Shown in pieces: positions 42,001 to 55,341 of a stretch of DNA of 64,000 bases (the stretch's first letter is position 1; every line of letters begins with the position of its first letter). Source of the DNA: Chamaelirium japonicum (taxonomy: Eukaryota > Streptophyta > Magnoliopsida > Liliales > Melanthiaceae); NCBI GenBank assembly GCA_947650365.1, contig CANTAL010000003.1:1550001-1614000 (forward strand). Direction: 5' to 3'. A program made the position numbers and the translations under genes. The notes under the pieces are model-generated. The model searched no databases. It was not told where the DNA came from and was given only the letters and a program-made list of their open reading frames with translations.

Positions 42001-42948
42001 ATCCATTCTAATGAATTAGAATGGATTGTGCGAATGAATTAGAATGGATCGTATGAATGAATAAGAATGGATCGTACGAATAGAATAGAATGGATCGTAC
42101 GATCCAATCTAATTCATTCTAATTCATTCACACGAATGTTTCTAATTCATTCGCACGATCCATTCTAATTCATTCGTATGATCCATTCTAATTCATTCAT
42201 ATGATCCATTCTAATTCATTCGTATGATCCATTCTAACTCATTCGGTGGATCCATTCTAATTCATTCGTACGATCCATTCTAATTTATTTGCACGAATAT
42301 ACGATCCATTATAATTCATTCGCACAAATGTATCCATTCTAATTCATTCGTACGATCCATTCTAATTCATTCTCACAATTGTAACCTTTCTAATTTATTT
42401 GTATGATCCATTCTAATCCATTCGTACGATCCATTCTAATCCATTCGTACGATCCATTCTAATCAATTCGTACGATCAATTCTAATCCATTCGTACGATC
42501 CATTCTAATTCATTCGTACGATCCATTCTAATTCATTCTCACAAATGTAACCTTTCTAATTCATTTGTACGATCCATTCTAATTCATTCGTACGATCCAT
42601 TCTAATCCATTCGTACGATCCATTCAAATCCATTCGTACGATCCATTCTAATTCATTCGCACGAATGTATCCATTCTAATGCATTCGTACGATCCATTCT
42701 ATTTCATTCATACGATCCATTCTAATCCATTCGTACGATCCATTCTAATTCATTCGTACGATCCATTCTAATTCATTCTCACAATTGTAACCTTTCTAAT
42801 TCATTTGTACGATCCATTCTAATTCATTCGTACGATCCATTCTAATCCATTCCTACGATCCATTCTAATTCATTCGCATGAATGTAACCATTCTAATTCA
42901 TTCGTAAGATCCATTCTAATTCAATCCTACGATCCATTCTAATTCATT

Positions 42949-43073
42949 CGCACGAATGTATCCATTCTAATTCATTTGCACGATCCATTCTAATTCATTC
43001 CTATGATCCATTCTAATTCATTCGTACGATCGATTCAAATTCATTCGCTCGAATGTATCCATTCTAATTCATT
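42949..43073 (+). repeat. 125-bp composite module, strand B (E1, first)
   Basis: 97-bp spacing kept. The fourth unit has GATCGATTCAAATTC. It is the first of two modules 332 bp apart. Confidence 0.8.
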
Positions 43074-43280
43074 CGTACGATCCATTCTAATTCATTCGTA
43101 CGATCCATTCTAATCCATTCGTACGATCCATTCTAATTCATTCGTACAATGCGTTCTAATTCATTCGTATGATCCATTCTAATCCATTCGTACGTTCCAT
43201 TCTAATTCATTCGCACGATCAATTCTAATTCATTCGTACGATCCATTCTAATTCATTCCTACGATCCATTCTAATTCATT

Positions 43281-43405
43281 CGCACGAATGTATCCATTCT
43301 AATTCATTTGCATGATCCATTCTAATTCATTCCTATGATCCATTCTAATTCATTCGTACGATCCATTCTAATTCATTCACTCGAATGTATCCATTCTAAT
43401 TCATT
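43281..43405 (+). repeat. 125-bp composite module, strand B (E1, second)
   Basis: 97-bp spacing kept. The second linker is TTGCATG and the last 28-mer starts CACTCGAATG, a CG-to-CA change. Confidence 0.8.
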
Positions 43406-44904
43406 CGTACGATCCATTCTAATTCATTCGCATGATCCATTCGTACGATCCATTCTAATTCATTCGCACGAATGAATTTGAATGGATCATACGAATGAAT
43501 TAGAATGGATCGTATGAATGAATTAGAATGGATACATTCGTGTGAATGAATTAGAATAGATCGTGTGAATAAATTAGAATGGATCGATCGTACGAATGAA
43601 TTAGAATAGATCGTGCGAATAAATTAGAATGGATCGTACGAATGAATTAGAATAGATCGTGCGAATGAATTAGAATGGATCGTACGAATAAATTAGAATG
43701 GTTACATTCGTGCGAATGAATTAGAATAGATCGTACGAATGAATTAGAATGGATCGTGCGAATGAATTAGAATTGATCATACGAATGAATTAGAATGGAT
43801 CGTACGAATGGATTAGAACGCATTGTACGAATGATTTAGAATAGATACATTTGTGCGAATGAATTAGATTGCATCGTACGAATGAATTTAAATGGATTGT
43901 ACGAATGAATTAGAGTGGATCGTACGAATGAATTAGAATGGATCATGCGAATGAATTAGAATAGATCGTACGAATGAATTAGAATGGATACATTCGTGCG
44001 AATGAATTAGAATGGATCGGACAAATGAATTAGAATTGATCGTGCGAATGAATTAGAATGGATCATACGATTGAATTTGAATGGATCGTACGAATAAATT
44101 AGAATGGATACATTTGTGCGATCAATAAGAATGGAGCGTACGAATGAATTACAATGGAGCGTACGAATGAACTAGAATGGATACATTCGTGCGAATGAAT
44201 TAGAATGGATCATATGAAAGAATTAGAATGGATCGTGCGAATGAATTAAAAAGGATCGTACGAATGAATTAGAATGGATATATTCGTACGAATGAATTAG
44301 AATGGATCATACGAATGAATTAGACTCGATCGTACGAATAAATTAGAATGGATACATTCATGCAAATGAATTAGAATGGATCATGCGAATGAAATAGAAT
44401 CGATTGTACGAATGAATTAGAATGGATCGTACGAATCAATTAGATCGTACGAATGAATTAGAATGGATCGTGCGAATGAATTAGAATGGATCGTGCGAAT
44501 GAATTAGAATGGATCATACAAATGCATTAGAATGGATACATTCGTGCGAATGAATTAGAATGGATCATACGAATGAATTAGAATGGATACATTTGTGCGA
44601 ATGAATTTGAATGGATTGCACGAATTGAATTAGAATAGATCGTACGAATGGATTAGAATGGATCGTACGAATGAATTAGAATGGATCATACAAATTAATT
44701 AGAAAGGTTACATTCGTGAGAATGAATTAGAATGGATCGTGCAATTGAATTAGAATTGATCATACGAATGGATTAGAATGGATCGTACGAATGAATTAGA
44801 ATAGATCGTGCGAATGAATTAGAATGGATCGTACGAACGAATTAGAATGGATCGTACGAACGAATTAGAATGGATCGTATGAACGAATTAGAATGGATCG
44901 TACG

Positions 44905-45010
44905 AATGAATTAGAATGGATACATTCGAGCGAATGAATTAGAACGGATCGTACGAATGAATTAGAATGGATCATAGGAATGAATTAGAATGGATCGTGC
45001 AAATGAATTA
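44905..45010 (-). repeat. 125-bp composite module, inverted and broken
   Basis: The first four units are in reverse-complement order. The final 28-mer is replaced by GATCGCTCGAATGTATCG, a strand-B linker embedded in strand A. Confidence 0.65.
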
Positions 45011-47462
45011 GAATAGATCGCTCGAATGTATCGTACGAAGGAATTAGAATGGATCGTACGAATGGATTAGAATTGATCGTACGAATGAATTAGAATGGAT
45101 CATACAAATGAATTAGAAAGGTTACATTTGTGAGAATGAATTAGAATGGATCGTACGAATGAATTAGAATGGATCATACGAATGGATTAGAATGGATCGT
45201 ACGAATGGATTAGAATGGATCGTACGAATGGATCAGAATGGATCGTACAAATGAATTAGAAAGGTTACATTCGTGAGAATGAATTAGAATGGATCGTACG
45301 AATGAGTTAGAATGGATCATATGAATGAATTAGAATGGATCGTACAAATGAATTAGAATGGATCGAACGAATGAATTAGAATGGTTACATTCGAGCGAAT
45401 AAATTAGAATAGATCATAGGAATGAATTAGAATGGATTATACGAATGAATTAGAATGGATCGTCCGAATGAATTAGAATGGATTGTACGAATGAATTAGA
45501 ATGGATACATTCGTGCGAATGAATTGGAATGGATCGGACGAATGAATTAGAATGGATCGTACAAATGAATTAGAATGGATCGTGCGAATGAATTAGAATA
45601 AATCGTACGAATGCATTAGAATGGATACATTCGTGCGAATGAATTAGAATGGATTGTACGAATGAATTAGAATGGATCGTGCGAATGAATTAGAATGGAT
45701 CGTGCGAATGAATTAGAATGGATCGTGCGAATGAATTTGAATTGATCGTATGAATGAATTAGAATGAATCATACGATCCATTCTAATTCATTCTCATAAA
45801 TGTAACCTTTCTAATTCATTTGTACGATCCATTCTAATTCATTCGTACGATCCATTCTAATTCATTCGCATGATCCATTCTAATTCATTCGTACGATCCA
45901 TTCTAATTCATTCGCTCGAATGTAACCATTCTAATTCATTCGTACGATCCATTCTAATTCATTCCTACGATCCATTCTAATTTATTCTCATGAATGTAAC
46001 CTTTCTAATTCATTTGTATGTATCCATTCTAATTCATTCGTACAATCTATTCTAATTCATTTGCACAATCCATTCTAATTCATTCCTACGTACGATCCAT
46101 TCTAATTCATTCGTACGATCCATTCTAATTCATTCGCATGAATGTATCCATTCCAATGCATTCGTACGATCCATTCTAATTCATTCGCATGATCCATTCA
46201 TTCAATCGCATGATCCATTCTAATTCATTTGCACGATCCATTCTAATTCATTCGCTCGAATGTATCCATTCTAATTCATTCGCATGAATGTATCCGTTCT
46301 AATTCATTCGTACGATCCATTCTAATTCATTCGTACGATCCATTCTAATTCATTCGCACGAATGTAACCATTCTAATTCATTCGTACGATCCATTCTAAT
46401 TCATTCCTACGATCCATTCTAATTCATTCCTACGATCTATTCTAATTCATTCGTACGATCCATTCTAATGCATTCATACGATTCATTCTAATTCATTCGC
46501 ACGATCCATTCTAATTCATTCGTACGATCCATTCTAATTCATTTCTACGATCCATTCTAATTCATTCGCACGAATGTATCCATTCTAATTCAATCATACG
46601 ATCCATTCTAATTCATTCGTACGATCCATTCTAATCCATTCGTACGATCTATTCTAATTCATTCGTACGATCCATTCTTATTCATTCATACGATCCATTC
46701 TAATTCATTCGCACAATACATTTTAATTCATTCGTACAATCCATTCTAATTCATTATCCATTCTAATTCATTCGTACGATCCATTCTAATTCATTCGCAT
46801 GAATATATCTATTCTAATTCATTCGTATGATCCATTCTAATTTATTCACACGATCTATTCTAATTCATTCGTATGATCCATTTAATTCATTCGTACGAAC
46901 CATTCTAATTCATTTGTACGATCCATTCTAATTTATTCGTTCAAATATATCCATTCTAATTCATTCGTATGATCCATTCTAATTCATTCATACGATCCAT
47001 TCTAATTCATTCGTACGCTCCATTCTTATTCATCGCACAAATGTATCCATTCTAATTTATTCGTACAATCCATTCTAATTCATTCGCATGATCGATTCTA
47101 ATTCATTCGTATGATCCATTCTAATTCATTCGTACGATCCGTTCTAATTCTTTCGTATGATCCATTCTAATTCATTCGCAGGATCTATTCTATTTCATTC
47201 GTACAATCCATTCTAATTCATTCGTACGATCCATTCTAATTCATTCGCACAAATGTATCCATTCTAATTCATTCGTACGATCCATTCTAATTAATTCGCA
47301 CGATCCATTCTAATTCATTCGTACGATCCATTCTAATTCATTCGTACAAATGTATCCATTCTAATCCATTCATACGATCCATTCTAATTCATTCGCACAA
47401 TCCATTCTAATTCATTCGTACAATCCATTCTAATTCATTCGTATGATCCATTCTAATTCATT

Positions 47463-47587
47463 CGCACGAATGTATCCATTCTAATTCATTTGCACGATCC
47501 ATTCTAATTCATTCCTATGATCCATTCTAATTCATTCGTACGATCCATTCTAATTCATTCGCTCGAATGTATCCATTCTAATTCATT
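47463..47587 (+). repeat. 125-bp composite module, strand B (D2)
   Basis: Consensus copy, 97-bp spacing. Confidence 0.8.
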
Positions 47588-48250
47588 CGTACGATCCATT
47601 CTAATTCATTCGTATGATCCATTCTAATTCATTCGCACGAATGTATCCATTCTAATTCATTCGTACAATCCATTTTAATTCATTCATACGATCCATTCTA
47701 ATTCATTCCTATGATCCATTCGCACAAATGTAACCTTTCTAATTCATTTGTACGATTCTTTCTAATTCATTCATACGATCCATTCTAATTCACTCGTACG
47801 ATCCATTCTTATTCATTCATACGATCCATTCTAATTCATTCGTATAATCCATTCTAATTCATTCGCACGAATGTAACCATTCTAATTCATTCGTACGATC
47901 CATTCTAATTCATTCGCACGAATGTATCCATTCTAATTAATTCGTACGATCCATTCTAATTCATTAGTATGATCCATTCTTATTCATTCGCACGATCCAG
48001 TCTAATTCATTCTCAAGAATGTAACCTTTCTAATTCATTTGTACGAACGAATTAGAATGGATCATATGAACGAATTAGAATGGATCATACGAACGAATTA
48101 GAATGGATCATATGAATGAATTAGAATGGATCGTACGAATGAATTAGAATGGATTAGAATAAATCATGCGAATGAATTAGAATGGATAGTGCGAAAGAAT
48201 TAGAATGGATTGTACGAATGAATTAGAATGGATACATTTGTGCGAATGAA

Positions 48251-48365
48251 TCTGAATGGATCGGACGAATGAAGTAGAATGGATCGTAAGATTCATTCTA
48301 ATTCATTCGTACGATCCATTCTAATGCATTCGTACGATTCATTCTAATTCATTCGCACGATCCAT
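48251..48365. repeat. Switch cassette, copy 5
   Basis: D2 partner of copy 3, with GATCGGACG. The switch reads GATCGTAAGATTC, so the central palindrome is broken. Confidence 0.75.
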
Positions 48366-48727
48366 GTACGAATGAATTAGAATAGATCGTGCGAATGAAT
48401 TAGAATGCATCGTACGAATGAATTACAATGGATCGTAGGAATGAATTAGAATGGATCGTACGAATGAGTTAGAATGGTTACATTCGTGCGAATGAATTAG
48501 AATGGATCGTATGAATTAGAATGGATACATTTGTGCAAATGAATTAGAATGGATCGTACGAATGAATTAGAATGGATCGTACGAATGGATTAGAATGGAT
48601 CGTATGAATGGATTAGAATGGATCGTACGAATGAATTAGAATGGATACATACAAATGAATTAGAAAGGTTACATTCGTGAGAATGAATTAGAATGGATCG
48701 TACGAATGAATTAGAATGGATCATACG

Positions 48728-48852
48728 AATGAATTAGAATGGATACATTCGAGCGAATGAATTAGAATGGATCGTACGAATGAATTAGAATGGATCATAG
48801 GAATGAATTAGAATGGATCGTGCAAATGAATTAGAATGGATACATTCGTGCG
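48728..48852 (-). repeat. 125-bp composite module, inverted (D2)
   Basis: Full copy ending CATTCGTGCG. It is the partner of 27583. Confidence 0.75.
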
Positions 48853-50130
48853 AATGAATTAGAATGGATCGTAGGAATGAATTAGAATTGATCGTACGAA
48901 TGAATTAGAATGGGTACATTCGTGCAAATGAATTAGAATGGATCGGATGAATGAATTAGAATAGATCGTACGAATGAATTAGAATGGTTACATTCGTGCG
49001 AATGAATTAGAATGGATCGTACGAATGGATTAGAATGGATCGTACGAATGAATTAGAATGGATCGTACAAATGAATTAGAAAGGTTACATTTGTGAGAAT
49101 GAATTAGAATGGATCGTACGAATGGATTAGAATGGATCGTACGAATGGATTAGAATGGATCGTGCGAATGAATTAGAATGAATCGTACGAATGCATTAGA
49201 ATGGATACATTCGTGCGAATGAATTAGAATGGATCGTACGAATGAATTAGAATGGATACATTCGTGCAAATGAAATAGAATGGATCATAGGAATGAATTA
49301 GAATGGATCGTACAAATGAATTAGAAAGGTTACATTCGTGCGAATGAACTAGAATGGATCGTACGAATGGATTAGAATGGATCGTACGAATGGATTAGAA
49401 TGGATCGTACGAATGGATTAGAATGGATCGTACAAATAAATTAGAAAAGTTACATTTGTGAGAATGAATTAGAATGGATCGTACGAATGGATTAGAATGG
49501 ATCGTACGAATGAATTAGAATGGATCATATAAATGAATTAGAAAGGTTACATTCGTGAGAATGAATTAGAATGGATCGTACGAATGAATTAGAATGGATC
49601 GTACGAATGAATTAGAATGGATCGTACAAATGAATTAGAAAGGTTACATTTGTGAGAATGAATTAGAATGGATCGTACGAATGAATCTGAATGGATCGTA
49701 GGAATGAATTAGAATGGATCGTACGAATGAATTAGAATGGTTACATTCGTGCGAATGAATTAGAATGGATCGTACGAATGGATTAGAATGGATCGTACGA
49801 ATGGATTAGAACATTCGTGCGAATGAATTAGAATGGATCGTAGGAATGAATTAGAATGGATCGTACGAATGAATTAGAATGGTTACATTCGTGTGAATGA
49901 ATTAGAATGGATCATACGAATGGATTAGAATGGGTCGTACGAATGGATTAGAATAGATCGTACGAATAAATTAGAATGGATTGTACGAATGAATTAGAAT
50001 GGATACATTCGTACGAATGAATTAGAATGGATCGTACGAATGAATTAGAATGGATCATAGGAATGAATTAGAATGGATCGTGCAAATGAATTAGAATGGA
50101 TCGTGCGAATGAATTAGAATGAATCGTACG

Positions 50131-50255
50131 AATGAATTAGAATGGATACATTCGAGCGAATGAATTAGAATGGATCGTACGAATGAATTAGAATGGATCA
50201 TAGGAATGAATTAGAATGGATCGTGCAAATGAATTAGAATGGATATATTCGTGTG
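50131..50255 (-). repeat. 125-bp composite module, inverted (D2, second)
   Basis: Full copy. The last 28-mer reads GGATATATTCGTGTG. Confidence 0.75.
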
Positions 50256-50547
50256 AATGAATAAGAATAGATCATAGGAATGAATTAGAATGGATCATAC
50301 GAATGAATTAGAATGGATCATGCGAATGAATTAGAATGGATTGTACGAATGAATTAGAATGGATACATTCGTGCGAATGAATTAGAATGGATTGGACGAA
50401 TGAATTAGAATGGATCGTACGAATGAATTAGAATGGATCGTGCGAATGAATTAGAATGAATTGTACGAATGCATTAGAATGGATACATTCGTGCGAATGA
50501 ATTAGAATGGATCGTACGAATGAATTAGAATGGATCGTTCGCATGAA

Positions 50548-51080
50548 ATTCATTAGTACGATCCATTCAAATTCATTCGCATGATCCATTCTAATTCATT
50601 CGTACGATCCATTCTAATTCATTCGTACGATCCATTCTAATTCATTCGCACGATCCATTATAATTCATTCGTATTATCCATTCTAATTCATTCCTACGAT
50701 CTATTCTTATTCATTCGCATGATCCATTCAAATTCATTCGTTCGATCCATTCTAATTCATTCGTACAATCCATTCAAATTCATTCGCATGATCCATTCTA
50801 ATTCATTCGTACGATCCATTCTAATTCATTCGTACGATTGTATCCATTCTAATTCATTCGTACAATCCATTCTAATTCATTCGCACGATCTATTCTAATT
50901 CATTCGCACAAATATATCCATTCTAATTCATTCGTACAATCCATTCTAATTCATTCGTATTATCAACTGTAATTCATTCGCACGATCCATTCTAATTCAT
51001 TCGTACGATCCATTCTAATTCATTCGCACGAATGTAACCATTCTAATTCATTCGTACGATCCATTCTAATTCATTCCTAC
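50548..51080 (+). repeat. Duplicated piece F2
   Basis: This strand-B partner of 34715-35202 is two units longer. It joins D2 on its left and E2 on its right, whereas F1 is preceded by G1 sequence. Its left edge therefore marks a recombination breakpoint. Confidence 0.8.
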
Positions 51081-54000
51081 GAATTAGAATGGATCATACG
51101 AACGAATTAAAATGGATCGTACGAATGGATTAGAATGGATCATACGAACGAATTAGAATGGATCATACGAATGGATTAGAATTGATCGTACGAATGAATT
51201 AGAATGGATAATGCGAATGAATTAGAATGGATTGTACGAATGAATTAGAATGGATACATTTGTGCGAATGAATTAGAATAGATCGAACGAATGAATTAGA
51301 ATGGATACATTCGTGCGAATGAATTAGAATGGATCGTACGAATGAATTAGAATGGATTGTATGAATGAATTAGAATGGATACATTCGTGCGAATGAATTA
51401 GAATTGATTGTGCGAATAAATTAGAATTGATCGATCGTACGAATAAATTAGAATGGATCGTGCGAATGAATTAGAATGGATCGTACGAATGAAGTAGAAT
51501 GGATTATACGAATGAATTAGAATAGATCGAACGAATGAATTAGAATGGATACATTCTAATTCATTCTCACAAATGTATCCATTCTAATTCATTCGTTTGA
51601 TCCATTCTAATTCATTCGCACGATCCATTCTAATTCATTCGCAAAAATATATCCATTTTAATTCATTCATATGATCCATTCTAATTCATTCGTACGATCC
51701 ATTCTAATTCATTCGCACGATCCATTCTAATTCATTCGTACGATCCATTAGAATGGATTCGTACGATCCATTCTTATTCATTCGTACGATCCATACTAAT
51801 TCATTGTTACAATCCATTCTAATTCTGTCGTATGAATGTATCCATTCTAATTCATTCGCTCGAATGTATCCATTCTAATTCATTCGTACAAATGTATCCA
51901 TTCTAATTTATTCCTACGAATGAATTAGAATGGATCGTACGAATGGATTAGAATGGATCGTACGAATGAATTAGAATGGAACGTACAATTGAATTAGAAA
52001 GCTTACATTTGTGAGAATGAATTAGAATGGATCGTACGAATAAATTAGAATGGATCATAGGAATGAATTAGAATGGAACGTGCGAATGAATTAGAATGGA
52101 TATATTCGTGTGAATGAATTAGAATGGATCGTGCGAATGAATTTGAATGGATCATACGAATGAATTAGAATTAATACATTTGTGAGAATGAATTAGAATG
52201 GATCATACGAATGAATTAGAATGGATCATGCAAATAAATTTGAATGGATCGTACGAATGAATTAGAATAGATCGAACAAATGAATTAGAATGGATACATT
52301 CGAGCGAATGAATTAAAATAGATCGTAGGAATGAATTAGAATGGATCGTGCGAATGAATTTGAATGAATCGTACGAATGAATTAGAATGGATCGTACGAA
52401 TGAATTAGAATGGATACATTTGTGCGATGAAAAAGAATGGAGCATACGAATGAATTAGAATGGAGCGTACGAATGAACTAGAATGGATACATTCATGCGA
52501 ATGAATTAGAATGGATCATATGAAAGAATTAGAATGGATCGTGCGAATGAATTAGAATGAATCGTACGAATGCATTAGAATGGATACATTCGTGCGAATG
52601 AATTAGAATGGATCGTACGAATGAATTAGAATGGATCGTGCGAATGAATTCGAATGGATCGTACGAATGAATTAGAATGGATTGTGCGAATAAATTAGAA
52701 TGGGAACGAATTAGAATGGATCGTACGAATGAATTAGAATGGATACATTCGAGCGAATGAATTAGAATGGATCGTACGAATGGATTAGAATGGATCGTAC
52801 GAATAGATTAGAATGGATCGTACGAATGGATTAGAATGGATCCATTCGAGCGAATGAATTAGAATGGATCGTACGAATGCATTAGAATGGATCGTACGAC
52901 TAAATTAGAATGGATTGTACTAATGAATTAGAATAGATCGTACGAATGGATTAGAATGGATCGGACGAATGAATTAGAATGGATTCATTCGCACGAATGA
53001 ATTACAATGGATCTTACGAATGAATTTGAATGGATTGTACGAATGAATTAGAATGGATCATAGGAATGAATTAGAATGGATCGTGCAAATGAATTAGAAT
53101 GGATACATTCGTGCGAATGAATTAGAATGGATCGTAGGAATGAATTAGAATGGAACGTACGAATGAAATAGAATGGATCGTGCGATGAATTAGAATGGAT
53201 CATACGAATGAATTAGAATAGATATATTCATGCGAATAAATTAGAATGGTTCGTACGAATGAATTAGAATGGATCGTGCGAATGAATTAGAATGGATCGT
53301 ATGAATAAAATAGAATGGATCGTGCGAATGAATTAGAATGGATCATACGAATGAATTAGAATGGATCGTACGAATGAATTAGAATGGATACATTCGTGCG
53401 AATGAATTAGAATGGATCGGACGAATGAATTAGAATGGATCGTACAAATGAATTAGAATGGTTACATTCGTGCGAATGAATTAGAATGGATCGTACGAAT
53501 GGATTGGAATGGATCGGACGAATGAATTAGAATGGATCGTACGAATGAATTAGAATGTATTGTGCGAATGAATTAGAATGGATCGTATGAATGAATAAGA
53601 ATGGATCGTGCGAATGAATTAGAATGGATCGTACGAATGAATTAGAATGGATCGTGCTAATGAAATAGAAACATTCGTGCGAATGAATTAGAATGAATTA
53701 GATTACATCGTACGATCCATTCTAATCCATTCGTACGATCCATTCTTATTCATTCCTACGATCCATTCTAATTTATTCACAAGAATGTATCCATTCTAAT
53801 TCATTCGTATAATCTATTCTAATTTATTCGTACAAATGTATCCATTCTAATTCATTCGTATGATCCATTCTAATTCATTCGTACGATTCATTCTAATTCA
53901 TTCGTACGATCCATTCTAATTTATTCGTACGATCCATTTTAATTCATTCGTTCGATCCATTCTAATTCATTCGCATGAATATATCTATTCTAATTCATTT

Positions 54001-54907
54001 GCACGATCCATTCTAATTCATTCCTATGATCCATTCTAATTCATTCGTACGATCCATTGTAATTCATTTGCTCGAATATATCCATTCTAATTCATTCGTA
54101 CGATCCATTCTAATGAATTAGAATGGATTGTGCGAATGAATTAGAATGGATAGTATGAATGAATAAGAATGGATCGTACGAATGGATTAGAATGGATCGT
54201 ACGATCCAATCTAATTCATTCGCATGAATGTTTCTAATTCATTCGCACGATCCATTCTAATTCATTCGTACGATCCATTCTAATTCATTCGCACGATCCA
54301 TTCTAATTCATTCATACGATCCATTCTTATTCATTCATACGATTCATTCGCACAAATGTATCTATTCTAATTCATTCGTACGATCCATTCTAATTCATTC
54401 TCACGATTGTAACCTTTCTAATTCATTCGTATGATCCATTCAAATCCATTCGTACGATCCATTCTAATCCATTCGTACGATCCATTCTAATTCATTCGTA
54501 CGATCCATTCTAATTCATTCTCACAAATGTAACCTTTCTAATTCATTCGTACGATCCATTCTAATCCATTCGTACGATCCATTCTAATCCATTCGTACAA
54601 TCCATTCTAATTCATTTGCACGAATGTATCCATTCTAATGGATTCGTATGATCCATTCTAATTCATTCATATGATCCATTCTAATCCATTCATACGATCC
54701 ATTCTAATTCATTCGTACGATCCATTCTAATTCATTCTCACAAATGTAACCTTTCTAATTCATTTGTACGATCCATTCTAATTCATTCAAACGATCCATT
54801 CTAATCCATTCGTACAATCCATTCTAATCCATTCGCACGAATGTAACCATTCTAATTCATTCGTACGATCCATTCTAATTCATTCCTATGATCCATTCTA
54901 ATTCATT

Positions 54908-55032
54908 CGCACGAATGTATCCATTCTAATTCATTTGCACGATCCATTCTAATTCATTCCTATGATCCATTCTAATTCATTCGTACGATCCATTCTAATT
55001 CATTCGCTCGAATGTATCCATTCGAATTCATT
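54908..55032 (+). repeat. 125-bp composite module, strand B (E2, first)
   Basis: 97-bp spacing kept. The last unit reads CCATTCGAATTC. It is the partner of 42949. Confidence 0.8.
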
Positions 55033-55216
55033 CGTACGATCCATTCTAATCCATTCGTACGATCCATTCTAATTCATTCGTACAATGCGTTCTAATTCAT
55101 TCATACAATCCATTCTAATCCATTCGTACGTTCCATTCTAATTCATTCGCACGATCAATTCTAATTCATTCGTACGATCCATTCTAATTCATGCCTACAA
55201 TCCATTCTAATTCATT

Positions 55217-55341
55217 CGCACGAATGTATCCATTCTAATTCATTTGCACGATCCATTCTAATTCATTCCTATGATCCATTCTAATTCATTCGTACGATCC
55301 ATTCTAATTCATTCGCTCGAATGTATCCATTCTAATTCATT
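55217..55341 (+). repeat. 125-bp composite module, strand B (E2, second)
   Basis: Consensus copy, 97-bp spacing. It is the partner of 43281. Confidence 0.8.

Larger units (their letters stand above)
39002..46654. repeat. Segmental duplication copy E1 (about 7.65 kb)
   Basis: It matches 51081-58345. The start pairs at offset about 12080, an AGAATGGATTCGTAC hairpin unit at 39661 with 51750 (12089), CTCGAATGTATCG at 45021 with 56957 (11936), and CATTCATACG at 46471 with 58167 (11696). Orientation is A to 39457, B 39458-39831, A 39832-41587, B 41588-42012, A 42013-42099, B 42100-43470, A 43471-45773, B onward. A GGTGGATC landmark is at 42238 and is absent at the matching place in E2. Confidence 0.8.
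46655..50547. repeat. Segmental duplication copy D2
   Basis: This is the partner of 25061-29330. Orientation is B to 48043, A 48044-48292, B 48293-48366, A to 50547, the same sequence of switches as D1. The 30-bp B insert of D1 (27143-27172) is missing here, where a plain TACATACAAATG unit stands. The right end breaks at about 50535 in an irregular GTTCGCATGAAATTC, where strand B resumes. Confidence 0.8.

Noticed and set aside
52203..52445. 80-residue minus-strand reading frame of the same peptide repeat
   Set aside because: Satellite again; the equivalent place in E1 does not keep it open.
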